From positions 1-64,000 of the forward strand of contig NZ_WHOS01000031.1 of assembly GCF_013340935.1 (NCBI RefSeq): a stretch of DNA of 64,000 nt, written 5' to 3'. The translations under genes and the position numbers were made by a program. Position 1 is the first letter of the stretch. Each line of letters begins with the position of its first letter. A model generated the notes under the pieces. That model was not told the DNA's origin, searched no databases, and worked only from the letters and a program-made list of their open reading frames with translations. Positions 20,823-28,286 of the stretch are shown here, one piece after another. This DNA is from Azospirillum melinis (GTDB taxonomy: Bacteria > Pseudomonadota > Alphaproteobacteria > Azospirillales > Azospirillaceae).

Positions 20823-21188
20823 TCAGAGCGCTAATTTTTCCGTGGGCGTTTCCTGTTTAGCAAGCGCATCGGTTAAGACCTGGGTGGCGTTTTTGCCGGC
20901 CTGATCCAACCTCCGATATTTTTCGAGAAGAGCAATTTCATCAGTGGTGAGAGTCTGTGCTTCAGACCCTTCACCAGTAAGAAGCCAGCTAAGCGATATT
21001 TTAAACGCGTGCGCATACCGCTCGGCGGACTTTTGTTTAAGCCCGCGAGCACCGTTTTCATGGCTCTTGTATGTATTGTAATTCCAGCCAAACCGTTCCG
21101 CCGCATCGCGTGGGGTTCCAAAGCCTGCATTGGCTCGCGCCCACTGCAAGCGTTCGTATGGTGCAGCTGATTTGTCCGGCTTTCTCAT
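20823..21188 (-). CDS. CI-like phage repressor (HTH)
   Basis: A 121-residue repressor. The HTH is ERLQWARANAGFGTPRDAAE ... FGWNYNTYKSHENGARG (residues 12-50), followed by AERYAHAFKISLSWLLTGEG, a phrase common to lambdoid repressors. The C-terminal region is short and lacks a LexA-type Ser/Lys autocleavage domain, so induction would need another mechanism, for example an antirepressor (inference). I chose Met 21188; an operator ends directly before it and covers its ribosome-binding region, implying autoregulation. Confidence 0.82.
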   Translation of the reverse strand: MRKPDKSAAPYERLQWARANAGFGTPRDAAERFGWNYNTYKSHENGARGLKQKSAERYAHAFKISLSWLLTGEGSEAQTLTTDEIALLEKYRRLDQAGKNATQVLTDALAKQETPTEKLAL

Positions 21189-21260
21189 GGGACAAAGCGT
21201 ACCAAAGGGCAAGGTACGTTTCGTCTTGACGCAGTACGGTACGAAACGTACCTTACCCCA
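21189..21260. promoter_or_regulatory. cI/cro control region: three operators and the cro promoter
   Basis: Three 15-bp sites of the form GGTAC-N5-GTACC: GGGACAAAGCGTACC (21189-21203), GGTACGTTTCGTCTT (21213-21227) and the perfect palindrome GGTACGAAACGTACC (21238-21252). They are 24 and 25 bp apart, like lambda OR3-OR2-OR1. The cro promoter TTGACG (21226-21231), a 17-base spacer and TACCTT (21249-21254) overlaps the last two sites. Confidence 0.75.
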
Positions 21261-21512
21261 ATGAGCTTCAAGGAACTCATAGAACGCTGGCCTAGCCGCG
21301 CTGCCCTCGCCGACGACTGTGGGGTCGATTACGGAGTCGTGAAGCAATGGCATCGTCGAGACTCGATCCCTTCCAAGCATTGGCCGGTGGTTATTGCTTC
21401 CGCACGGAAGCACAAGCTGCGCGGTGTAACCTTGCAGAAGCTCTCAGACCTTTCTCGTGGCGACTTTCCACAGGAAGCCAGGGCGCCGCGCCAAACGGTT
21501 CTGCAAAGCTGA
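21261..21512 (+). CDS. Cro-like repressor
   Basis: An 83-residue DNA-binding protein divergent from cI. The HTH is RAALADDCGVDYGVVKQWHR (about residues 13-32), with SIPSKHWPVVIASARKH after it, typical of Cro/YdaS-like proteins. There is no ribosome-binding site; the -10 box ends six bases before the ATG, so the mRNA is probably leaderless. It would compete with the repressor for the three operators and commit to lytic growth. Confidence 0.75.
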   Translation: MSFKELIERWPSRAALADDCGVDYGVVKQWHRRDSIPSKHWPVVIASARKHKLRGVTLQKLSDLSRGDFPQEARAPRQTVLQS

Positions 21513-21627
21513 TTGCGGAGAGTATCTGCATGTTAATGACCATGGGTTGCCAATACAGGAAGCATCGCTCGCTTTACGCGATGCGGCAACTGGCAACCTC
21601 ATGTTCGGATGCCTGTCCGTCGCGTGA
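21457..21627 (+). CDS. possible small ORF overlapping cro
   Basis: A 56-codon frame from a GTG inside the cro 3' end. The protein reads like real coding sequence (ADCGEYLHVNDHGLPIQEAS) but has no ribosome-binding site and no family. It may be a remnant of a CII-position gene. Confidence 0.25.
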   Translation: MATFHRKPGRRAKRFCKADCGEYLHVNDHGLPIQEASLALRDAATGNLMFGCLSVA

Positions 21628-21795
21628 CGGATTAGGTAGAGGCCAGGACCGCAGGTCAATCAGGGGCCTCCCTGCCGCCTCACTGCTTGTTAGGAGATTC
21701 GCTCCCGGCATTCCCTTGTCCGTGGCCGGGATGCGAACGCGGCCGGCGCCATGTCCAGCCGGTGCCGGCCGCTCCCTCTTATCGGGGAAGGTGTG
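21628..21795. other. short gap before the duplicated locus
   Basis: No gene recognised. Its last part, from about 21760, is the first copy of a sequence repeated near 22389. Confidence 0.3.
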
Positions 21796-21960
21796 ATGGC
21801 CGGGCTTGATCGATCCCATCTGACGCCTGCCCAGTGCGCCGTGCTCAATGCGTGGCCCGCCTTCGAGGTAGCCGCAGCGGTGAAGTGGGCGACCGTCAAC
21901 AAGGTGGTGCGAACGCTCTCGAGCGCCCAGTCATTGCCCGAATTGGACAGAGATAAGGCA
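21796..21960 (+). pseudogene. truncated copy of the 22424 gene
   Basis: About 53 codons closely match the N-terminal two-thirds of the gene at 22424 (shared core DRSHLTPAQ-AVL-AWPAFE and AAAVKWAT). Upstream DNA, including TCCCTCTTATCGGG, also matches. Homology stops after the shared ELD; the frame then runs into unrelated sequence. It looks like a duplication broken by insertion of the segment 21961-22380. Confidence 0.55.
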
Positions 21961-22041
21961 ATTAACACTCACTGTATAGCCCAGGTGGGGGAGCGTCATA
22001 ACTTTGGCGCTCCCCATGCCAATGTTCGAATTGGAAGGAAA

Positions 22042-22239
22042 TTATTCTGTGGTCTCGGCCTCAGTATCGGACTGGGGCTTAGCTTTCAGCTCGGCCAGCA
22101 TATCGCGGTAGATTGCTACCACCCCTGCGGTGGTGAGCACCGTGACACTCGGCAAGTACGCCGCTGTCAAATGAGCGGCGACGATTTCGAGGTGACGGGT
22201 AGCTTCGAGGCGCCGCTGGTAGCCTTCAGCAAACGACAT
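22042..22239 (-). CDS. small hypothetical protein on the opposite strand
   Basis: A 65-residue ORF reading leftward inside an otherwise rightward region, with GGAG nine bases before its ATG. The protein has a helical N-terminus (MSFAEGYQRRLEATRHLEIV), a short hydrophobic stretch and an acidic tail. A GC hairpin (about 21987-22015) follows its stop. It appears to have been inserted together with flanking AT-richer DNA between the two duplicate copies. No function is known. Confidence 0.45.
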   Translation of the reverse strand: MSFAEGYQRRLEATRHLEIVAAHLTAAYLPSVTVLTTAGVVAIYRDMLAELKAKPQSDTEAETTE

Positions 22240-22423
22240 TTCAATTGCTCCATCAGTTGTAATTACAGCGTCATAGTAGCAATGGTGGATCGGTTAGTCG
22301 ATATGGAGCGGTCCGCCTTCGATTTTTTGCAACCGACCTTCTCTTGTAAATCGCGCGGATGTGATCGTGGCCGACGCTATTCCCAGTCGGCGCCTGCCGC
22401 TCCCTCTTATCGGGGGAGGCGTG

Positions 22424-22690
22424 ATGACCAAGCGTGATCGATCCCATCTGACACCTGCCCAGCGTGCCGTGCTCGATGCTTGGCCGGCTTTCGAAGCTGC
22501 CGCAGCGGTGAAATGGGCGACCGTCGACAAGGTGGTGCGGACGCTCTGCAACGCGCGTTCGCTGGCCGAGCTGGACGAAAGGGAAGCGGTCGAACTGGCG
22601 GCGCTGCTGCGCCGTGGGACGGCGCGTTTGCACACTCTGGCATCGCTGCGGACAGCTACCGCTGGCGCTGCCACACGAGGGCGTGAATGA
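22424..22690 (+). CDS. hypothetical phage protein (intact member of a duplicated pair)
   Basis: An 88-residue protein, helical, with DRSHLTPAQRAVLDAWPAFE followed by AAAVKWATVDKVVRTLCNAR. The second part resembles an HTH (A-AVKWATVDKVVRTL), so DNA binding is possible. The ribosome-binding site is GGGGGAGG about 5 bases upstream. A damaged copy lies 630 bp upstream. Located after cro in the early operon. Confidence 0.55.
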   Translation: MTKRDRSHLTPAQRAVLDAWPAFEAAAAVKWATVDKVVRTLCNARSLAELDEREAVELAALLRRGTARLHTLASLRTATAGAATRGRE

Positions 22691-23123
22691 CCGCCCGCGG
22701 GCGACCGTTCCGCCTGCGAAAAGATCCGAGATCCATCTGCATCACCGGGAGCTGTGCCGCGGCGGCGGTGCAGCTCTATTGTGCCGGCCGGCGCTATGGC
22801 GCCGCGCGAGGCCCGCCGGCGGATGGAGCGGTCGTGGCTGCGACCGCCCCGGAGTCTACCGCTGATGTCAACCAGGTTGCGCTCTGCGCGGCAGTTGCCA
22901 CGCGAGCCCATTGCTGTCTTCGACCAACGAAAATTAGGTGCGTCATGCCGTTCATGGAAGTCAGCCAGATAGGCCGGAATGGCGCACGGAAGTATGGGTT
23001 TGCGACCATGAGCGCCGCCGCACCGATCCGCTTCGACCGCGCTGTGCCGCTGCCGCTGTTATGCTCCCCCCGCTGCGGTCGAATCCTGCGGCAGCTCGCA
23101 TCCCCTCTCACAGCGGGGGCAGC
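22691..23123 (+). other. unresolved early-region stretch
   Basis: A 146-codon frame starting at 22687 (ATGA overlap with the gene before) spans the gap. Its product is Cys/Ala/Arg-rich and not protein-like, and two other frames are also open for 70-80 codons. I cannot decide which, if any, is real; it may hold a decayed gene. Confidence 0.3.
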
Positions 23124-24311
23124 ATGATCCAGGCGGACAAGCGTTCCCCCTTCTACCTGCTGCGCGAGCTGTTCCAGGACGCGTTGGGCTTGGCGCCCGG
23201 CCTGACCGACAAGCGTCGGGTGCTGGCGCTGCTGCTGGTCAGGCGCAGCGACGAGTCGATCTTCGTCCGCTGCGGCGAGCTGGTGGCGTGGATCGGTGCC
23301 GACAAGCTGGCGCGGGCCATGCGGTGCGACCGCCGCACCGTTCAGCGCGGCCTGTCCTGGCTGCTGGGCGCCGGCATCATCGAGGTGGACCGAAAGGGCG
23401 GCGGGCGAGCCCGCTCCACCCGCTACCGCTTCAGCAAACACTGGCTGGGGGCGACCGCCGTCCAGCTGGAAAACTGCGGCATCGCAGAAGCCTACGGCCT
23501 GCCCGATGACCTGTTCGCCGTGGCAAACGGCGGCACCTATGCCGCAGTTGCTGCCCGGTTCGGCGGCGATACTGCGGCGGACGGGTGGCAGGGGGCGGGA
23601 GCGGGTGGCCGAAACAGCGGCATGGCCGCCGCAGTTCCGGGTGCAAACAGCGGCATGATCGGCGGCGGTGCGGAGAACAGCGGTGCGGGTGCCGCACTAT
23701 CCGGCCAAAACAGCGGCGCGTTTTCGGACGGCGACGGAGAAACTGCGGCGCTGGCGTCCACAAACTGCGGCAATTCAGCCGGAAACTGCGGCGCAGCTCT
23801 GCCGCCCGAAATAGATCTAAATAATAGAAATAGAGGCGCGCGGGCGTCGAAAACTGCGGCAGGCCAGAATCCTGACCGCCGCCAGCGTCACCTCCCCCTT
23901 CCGATTTCCGGCGGACGTTCTGCGGCGGAAGACTCCCAGGGCTATCCGGGGGCGGAGCGGAATCGTGGCTGGCATCCGAGAATCGTGCAGAGGGCGGCTG
24001 AGATTCTGGGGGACGCCCAGCGCGCAGCCCTGGCGGTGGAGTGGCTGGAGGACGCGCAGAAAGAGCGGCTGCGTGACGGCTACCGGCCGACGCCGGAGGA
24101 ACTGGAGAAGTGGCTGGGCTGGGCGCTCGACCGGGCAGACGGAGCGGGCGACGTGGCGCCGGCTGGTGGGCTGCCGCCGGATCTGGCGCAGGCGGTCCAG
24201 TTGGCCGCCCAACAGGCCGTGCGCGACGTGCTGCCGTCGATTGTGCCGACGCTGATCCAGGCGCTTCAGCAACAGCTTCAAGGCGACGGGGCGGGCACCG
24301 TGGCTGCCTGA
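23124..24311 (+). CDS. winged-helix replication initiator-like protein with intragenic repeats
   Basis: A 395-residue protein. Residues 1-115 carry a winged-helix DNA-binding domain (DKLARAMRCDRRTVQRGLSW, then LLGAGIIEVDRKGGGRARST). Residues about 155-225 are low-complexity with recurring NSG/NCG/TAA. The C-terminal part is helical (AAEILGDAQRAALAVEWLED). The layout resembles lambda O: DNA-binding domain, origin repeats inside the gene, then a partner-binding domain. The start has GGGGG five bases upstream. Initiation of phage replication is an inference; no helicase or primase domain is present. Confidence 0.6.
   Translation: MIQADKRSPFYLLRELFQDALGLAPGLTDKRRVLALLLVRRSDESIFVRCGELVAWIGADKLARAMRCDRRTVQRGLSWLLGAGIIEVDRKGGGRARSTRYRFSKHWLGATAVQLENCGIAEAYGLPDDLFAVANGGTYAAVAARFGGDTAADGWQGAGAGGRNSGMAAAVPGANSGMIGGGAENSGAGAALSGQNSGAFSDGDGETAALASTNCGNSAGNCGAALPPEIDLNNRNRGARASKTAAGQNPDRRQRHLPLPISGGRSAAEDSQGYPGAERNRGWHPRIVQRAAEILGDAQRAALAVEWLEDAQKERLRDGYRPTPEELEKWLGWALDRADGAGDVAPAGGLPPDLAQAVQLAAQQAVRDVLPSIVPTLIQALQQQLQGDGAGTVAA
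23471..23860 (+). repeat. iteron-like array with AT-rich block, candidate phage origin
   Basis: The 10-mer AAAC(A/T)GCGGC or a one-to-two-base variant occurs at 23471, 23525, 23569, 23612, 23645, 23675, 23708, 23740, 23762, 23783 and 23851. Two more lie past the gene (24313, 24391). An AT-rich block at 23808-23836 follows the densest part. The repeats are read in two different frames (NSG/NCG versus TAA), so the DNA rather than the protein seems to be conserved. Confidence 0.55.
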
Positions 24312-24423
24312 GAAACGGCGGCATGGTGCAGCAGCTCGCGCTTGATGGGGGAGGGGCAGGGATGGGCGGCTCGGTCGGAAGAGGCACAGGAAACAGCGGC
24401 GCGCTGCGGCGGGACGCGCGGCC

Positions 24424-24675
24424 ATGAGCCGGGCCGGCCAGCAACTTCCCCTGGATCTGGGCGTGCCGCCGCGCACGGCGCGACGCCGGCCGGTTCAGGT
24501 CCAGCCGGAGGAGCCAGGCGTGTACCGCGCCGTCGAGGTGCTGCGCGCCGCCGGGCTGCGGGTCTACCGGAACGGCGCGCTGCATCTGGTCGATGGCAAG
24601 CTTCTGACCACGGCGGAGTTGATGCGCCTCTTCCACGCCCACCAGCGGCGGGAACAGGGCAAGGCCGACCGCTGA
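24424..24675 (+). CDS. small hypothetical phage protein
   Basis: An 83-residue protein: a basic, Pro-rich N-terminus (GQQLPLDLGVPPRTARRRPV), then VYRAVEVLRAAGLRVYRNGA ... HLVDGKLLTTAELMRL, which looks like a small winged or alpha/beta fold. A possible 34-codon ORF at 24323-24427 overlaps its start by ATGA and contains one of the iteron-like repeats. No family is recognised. Lies between the replication gene and parA. Confidence 0.55.
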   Translation: MSRAGQQLPLDLGVPPRTARRRPVQVQPEEPGVYRAVEVLRAAGLRVYRNGALHLVDGKLLTTAELMRLFHAHQRREQGKADR

Positions 24676-24742
24676 AGCGGCGGCAACGAATCGGGTGTCG
24701 CTGGTCCGCCGACAGCGCGGATCGGCGGCGTGGGGAAACGGG

Positions 24743-24766
24743 AAAGTGTTCACGCGTGAACACTTT
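24743..24766. promoter_or_regulatory. 24-bp perfect palindrome, parS-like site 1
   Basis: Half-site AAAGTGTTCACG followed by its exact complement. It ends 12 bp before the parA start and resembles chromosomal parS in its GTTCACG...CGTGAAC core. An identical copy is at 34681-34704. Confidence 0.7.
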
Positions 24767-24778
24767 GGGGGCTGGAAC

Positions 24779-25396
24779 ATGAAGACGATTCTGGTGGTGC
24801 AGGGGAAGGGCGGCGGGCCGAAGACGGCAACCGTCCGCAATCTGGCGGTGGCCGCCGCGACGGCCGGGCTGCGGGTGGGGACGCTGGACACCGATCCGCA
24901 GGGCAGCCTGACGCACTGGCACAGCCTGCGCCCGGCCGACGTGGCGCCGATCGCTGGCGAGCAGCGTGTGCTGGGCGAGGTGGAGCGGCCGACGCCGCAG
25001 GACCTCGACCTGCTGGTGATCGACACGCCGACCGCGGTGGAGTTCTTCCCCGAATCGACGGCGCTGCTGTTCGACGCGGCCGACCTGGTGCTGGTGCCGG
25101 TGCGGCCGGGACCGGAGGATCTGGTCAGCATGCAGGCCATGCTGCCCTATCTGCAGAGCCGGCGCCGGCCGATGCGGTTGCTGTTGAGCCAGATCCAGCC
25201 ACGCTTGCGGGAGACGGCCGACGCGCGGGCCATCATCTCCGGTATGGGCACGCCGGCGCCGGTGGAGATCCCGCTGCTTCAGGAAGTGCCGCGCAGCTTC
25301 ATGGCTGGCCTGGGTACGGCCGAGATCCCCGGCACCCGCACCGGCCCATTGTTCCGCGACCTGTGGGCCTATCTGTCCGTCGAGATGGGAGTCTGA
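24779..25396 (+). CDS. parA: ParA-family partition ATPase
   Basis: A 205-residue ParA/MinD-type ATPase. Deviant Walker A is KGGGPKTA at 10-17, with the signature Lys10 and Lys15 but Pro where Gly is usual and Ala after Thr16. Other motifs are DTDPQGSLTHW and DLLVIDTPT (Walker B). It is the short type without an HTH, as in type Ib systems, so a partner must bind DNA. The next gene starts 2 bp after its stop. A 24-bp palindrome lies just upstream of its start, likely both centromere and operator. The role would be plasmid-like maintenance of the phage genome (inference). Confidence 0.8.
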   Translation: MKTILVVQGKGGGPKTATVRNLAVAAATAGLRVGTLDTDPQGSLTHWHSLRPADVAPIAGEQRVLGEVERPTPQDLDLLVIDTPTAVEFFPESTALLFDAADLVLVPVRPGPEDLVSMQAMLPYLQSRRRPMRLLLSQIQPRLRETADARAIISGMGTPAPVEIPLLQEVPRSFMAGLGTAEIPGTRTGPLFRDLWAYLSVEMGV

Positions 25397-25398
25397 CG

Positions 25399-26238
25399 AT
25401 GGCACCGACTGCCCGCAGCCTGGGGAATGCCCGCCTGTCCATGCTGGCCAAGCCGCGCACCCTGACCACCCGTGCCGAGTTCGCCGCCGACATCCGCCGG
25501 GAGTGGACCAACGCGTTGGAGGCCACCGTGGCGGTGGGCCGCCGCCTGAACGAGGCCAAGGAGGCCCTGCCGCACGGCGAATACGAGGCGATGGTGACGA
25601 ACGACCTTCCGTTCAGCACCTCGACCGCCCGCAAGCTGCGCGAGATCGCCGCCTTCGTGGACACCGAAAAGGTGCCGTTGGACCAGCTGCCGGAGGCGAT
25701 GTCCACGCTCTATGCCATCGCCACCCTGCCCGACGCGACGCGCAAGCAGGCGCTTGAGCAGGGCGTGATTCGGCCCGAGGTGACGCGGGCCGAGGTTGCG
25801 GTGCTGAAGCCGCCCAAGCCGGCCGCGCCGGAGGTGAAGGCGCCGGGGCTGTTCGCGCTGTTCGCCAGCCCGGCCAAGGCGGAGGAGGATGAAGAGGTGG
25901 CGGCGGACGCTCTGGTGGAAGTCTGGACGGTGATCGAGGCAGCAAGGTCGGCATCCGCCCAGCCACCCGCGCTGCCGGCGCCGACGGTCATCGACGTGGA
26001 GGCCATTCCCGTGGACACGCCCGCGTCGTCGGCGCCGGCCGTCGAGAAGGTCTCCTCCCTGAAGGGGGCCACCGCCCGCCCGTGGTCCGTGGATCCCGAT
26101 GATCGATGCTCGATTTTGGCCCACATGGAACACATGAAGCGGGTAGCGCTCACGGGCCTGAAGGATGACGACGCAACGGCGACCCTCGTCCAGTACGTGG
26201 TCGACCTGCACAACGCCAAGCTGATGGGGGGCCGCTGA
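25399..26238 (+). CDS. DUF3102-like protein, probable ParA partner
   Basis: A 279-residue protein. Residues about 18-80 match the DUF3102 pattern (EFAADIRREWTNALEATVAV, GRRLNEAKEALPHGEYEAMV, LPFSTSTARKLREIA), seen in plasmid and phage proteins encoded beside parA. The middle is Ala/Pro/Glu-rich linker; the C-terminal 50 residues are folded again (DRCSILAHMEHMKRVALTGL). It may bind the palindromic sites in place of ParB. No ParB/Srx or HTH-KorB motif is evident. The start follows the parA stop by 2 bases; the stop overlaps the next gene. Confidence 0.65.
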   Translation: MAPTARSLGNARLSMLAKPRTLTTRAEFAADIRREWTNALEATVAVGRRLNEAKEALPHGEYEAMVTNDLPFSTSTARKLREIAAFVDTEKVPLDQLPEAMSTLYAIATLPDATRKQALEQGVIRPEVTRAEVAVLKPPKPAAPEVKAPGLFALFASPAKAEEDEEVAADALVEVWTVIEAARSASAQPPALPAPTVIDVEAIPVDTPASSAPAVEKVSSLKGATARPWSVDPDDRCSILAHMEHMKRVALTGLKDDDATATLVQYVVDLHNAKLMGGR

Positions 26239-26568
26239 TGTCGCTACACACCGACCCCGTTTTAGCCACCCGCCGCAGTCCGCTGAAGCCGCTGCTGGCC
26301 GAGGTGCTAACCGGCGAACCGTGGCTCACCGTCTTGTGCGATCTGCGCGACATTGCGCCCGTCGTCACAGCCGCCTGCATTGTATCTGATATCAGCCCGA
26401 CACCCGGCGTGGGAGACCATCCCCGGTGCCAAACTGGACAAGGTTCTGACCGACTTGATCGCTGCCGATTACCATCATCACCAGCCGGGCGGTTGGCTTT
26501 TCCTCGATGCGCCGGAGCGGTTGATGCCAACAGTGTCTTGGGCGGGTCTTGAAAATTTTCTGTGCTAA
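26238..26568 (+). pseudogene. probably frameshifted hypothetical gene
   Basis: The frame from the ATG at 26238 (overlapping the previous stop) reads naturally for about 50 codons (PLLAEVLTGEPWLTVLCDLR). Sensible sequence then continues in another frame (HPAWETIPGAKLDKVLTDLI, GGWLFLDAPERLMPTVSW) to 26568. A frameshift near 26385-26400 is likely. It ends 45 bp before the IS relic. It may instead be two short overlapping genes. Confidence 0.4.
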
Positions 26569-26612
26569 TATCCAAGCGTAAATGATAGTTAATATTTTAC
26601 ATAAAGCCATTA

Positions 26613-27292
26613 GGGTGTGTCGTCAGTTAGGGACTTCCCAGCAGGCAGACTGGGTGATTCATAGAGGGTCTGCTGACGGGAGGGCCCACCAATGCGGCGC
26701 TATGCTTTGCGCGACGACCAGTGGGAGCGGACCAGGATTTTCTGCCAGGGCGCCGTGGGCATGTCGGCGGGACGGCAAAGGACAACCGATTCGTAGACGC
26801 GGTCCTGTACCGCTACGGTTCCGACATTCCGTGGCGCGATCTCCCCGCCTGCTTCGGGGACTAGAAGAACACTTACCGCCGCTACCACCGTTGGTGCAAA
26901 AGTGGAGTTTTCGAACGCCTCTTCAGGTTCTGGCCGAGGACAGCGACAACGAATACATGATGCTCGACGCCACCGTCGTCCGAGCCCATCAGCACAGCGC
27001 TGGGGCGCACAAAAAAGGGGGGCCAACCATACCATCGGGCGGTCCCGTGGCAGGGTAACGACCAAGATACATGCCGTCATGGACGCTTTGGGCAACACGG
27101 TGGTGATCTCTCTGACCGCCGGTCAGGTCTCGGACTTCGCCTTGTACCGCGAACGTAATCTCGTCGAACGATTCTTCGACAAACTCAAGGGCTTCCGAGC
27201 CATTGCCACTCGCTACGACAAGCTTGCAAGCAACTTTCTGGCGGCCATTTACCTCGTGTCGGCTCTCATATGGCTCAACTGACGACACGCCA
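26613..27292 (+). mobile_element. decayed IS5-family (IS427-type) element
   Basis: Terminal inverted repeats GGGTGTGTCGTCAGTT (26613-26628) and AACTGACGACACGCCA (27277-27292) match 14 of 16. The transposase starts MRRYALRDDQWER at 26691, then is broken by frameshifts. Recognisable pieces are LAEDSDNEYMMLDATVVRAH, GRSRGRVTTKIHAVMDALGN and ERNLVERFFDKLKGFRAIAT. The segment with the second catalytic Asp is missing: GQVSD joins directly to FALYRERN. An A6G6 run at 27011-27022 marks the usual programmed-frameshift point. Not functional. Confidence 0.8.
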
Positions 27293-27403
27293 TAATGTGC
27301 CCATACGGTCGGTGTACATTGACCTATTACAGATGGGATGGATTGACATACGGGATTTTACCATACTATATATGGTTCGTCTATCTTAGCGTTGGAGACT
27401 GCT

Positions 27404-27646
27404 ATGAACTCGGAAGACGATAGGAAATCGGAGCAAAAGGAAGAAGTGAAGAAGGTTACGGTCAATCTTCCAAAAAACGAAGTTCAATTCTTGCAGCGTG
27501 TTGCTAAGCAGGAAAATTTGTCATTTACAGATGTTCTAAGGAGGTCCATAAGATCTGAGAAATTTTTTGTTGAAAACGAAAATTCAGGGAAAAAAATTCT
27601 AGTTCAGAGTGATGATAACGAGCTTCGAGAGATTTGGCGTAGATAA
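27404..27646 (+). CDS. ribbon-helix-helix protein (CopG/Arc-like)
   Basis: An 80-residue protein. KKVTVNLPKNEVQFLQRVAK then ENLSFTDVLRRSIRSEKFF is a clear RHH fold: a beta strand then two helices. RHH proteins bind operators as dimers and often autoregulate small operons such as toxin-antitoxin units. The start at 27404 has GGAG seven bases upstream. The gene is AT-rich, unlike its neighbours, and precedes the membrane-protein gene by 34 bp, likely as one operon. Confidence 0.65.
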   Translation: MNSEDDRKSEQKEEVKKVTVNLPKNEVQFLQRVAKQENLSFTDVLRRSIRSEKFFVENENSGKKILVQSDDNELREIWRR

Positions 27647-27680
27647 GAAACGGAAATAACTTTTCTAAGTGAGAAGAATT

Positions 27681-28286
27681 GTGTCGGATAAAGACCAAAA
27701 AAATTCTGCTGACGGCAATGGTGCTCATGACGCTAATGCAGATACTCCCGCCGACAAGAAGCCTACTTCATCAGTAACGCCAGAAACTACTCCTAAGGCT
27801 TCTGAAGCTCCTTCTGAGAACCCCCAAACCCAAGGGCCCCTTCTAGAAGGAGCTTCAGAAGATGTCAAAGAGAGGCCACCTCTTAGCGGGGGCAAGCTTC
27901 CGTCTGAAGAACCGTCTCTCATTGAGAAGCATGTTGGAACACGTCGGATAGATCCTGCTAAACCCACTAAGAAAACAGCGTCAAATCGAAGTGACGATCC
28001 CGATGAATCAGGTGATCTTGATTACACATCAGAGAATATAAATCGAGTTCAGGAACCGCTTGAGAAACCTTATAATTCTACTATTCATGAGGATGCGGCT
28101 CGTAAAGGGATAGCGTATTCTCTTATCGGGATCTTGGCATTTGTTATTGTTGCCATATTTTTTCTCCTTTATTGCAAAAAGATGACCGTTAGTGAGCTTA
28201 AGGAATTTGCAGTTATTCTTGGTCCAATTGTGACCTTGGTCTCCGCTGCTACTGGCTTTTACTATGGAACAAAATCATCAAAATAA
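27681..28286 (+). CDS. disordered protein with two C-terminal membrane segments
   Basis: About 201 residues from GTG 27681 (27669 is another possible GTG). Residues 1-130 are polar and disordered, rich in Asp, Pro, Thr, Ser and Glu. Two membrane segments follow: SLIGILAFVIVAIFFLLYC and ILGPIVTLVSAATGFYYGTK. It ends with a Lys/Ser tail. No homologue is recognised. Pairing with an RHH regulator in an AT-rich island inside a prophage fits a moron, an exclusion protein or a toxin-type effector, all inference. Confidence 0.55.
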   Translation: MSDKDQKNSADGNGAHDANADTPADKKPTSSVTPETTPKASEAPSENPQTQGPLLEGASEDVKERPPLSGGKLPSEEPSLIEKHVGTRRIDPAKPTKKTASNRSDDPDESGDLDYTSENINRVQEPLEKPYNSTIHEDAARKGIAYSLIGILAFVIVAIFFLLYCKKMTVSELKEFAVILGPIVTLVSAATGFYYGTKSSK

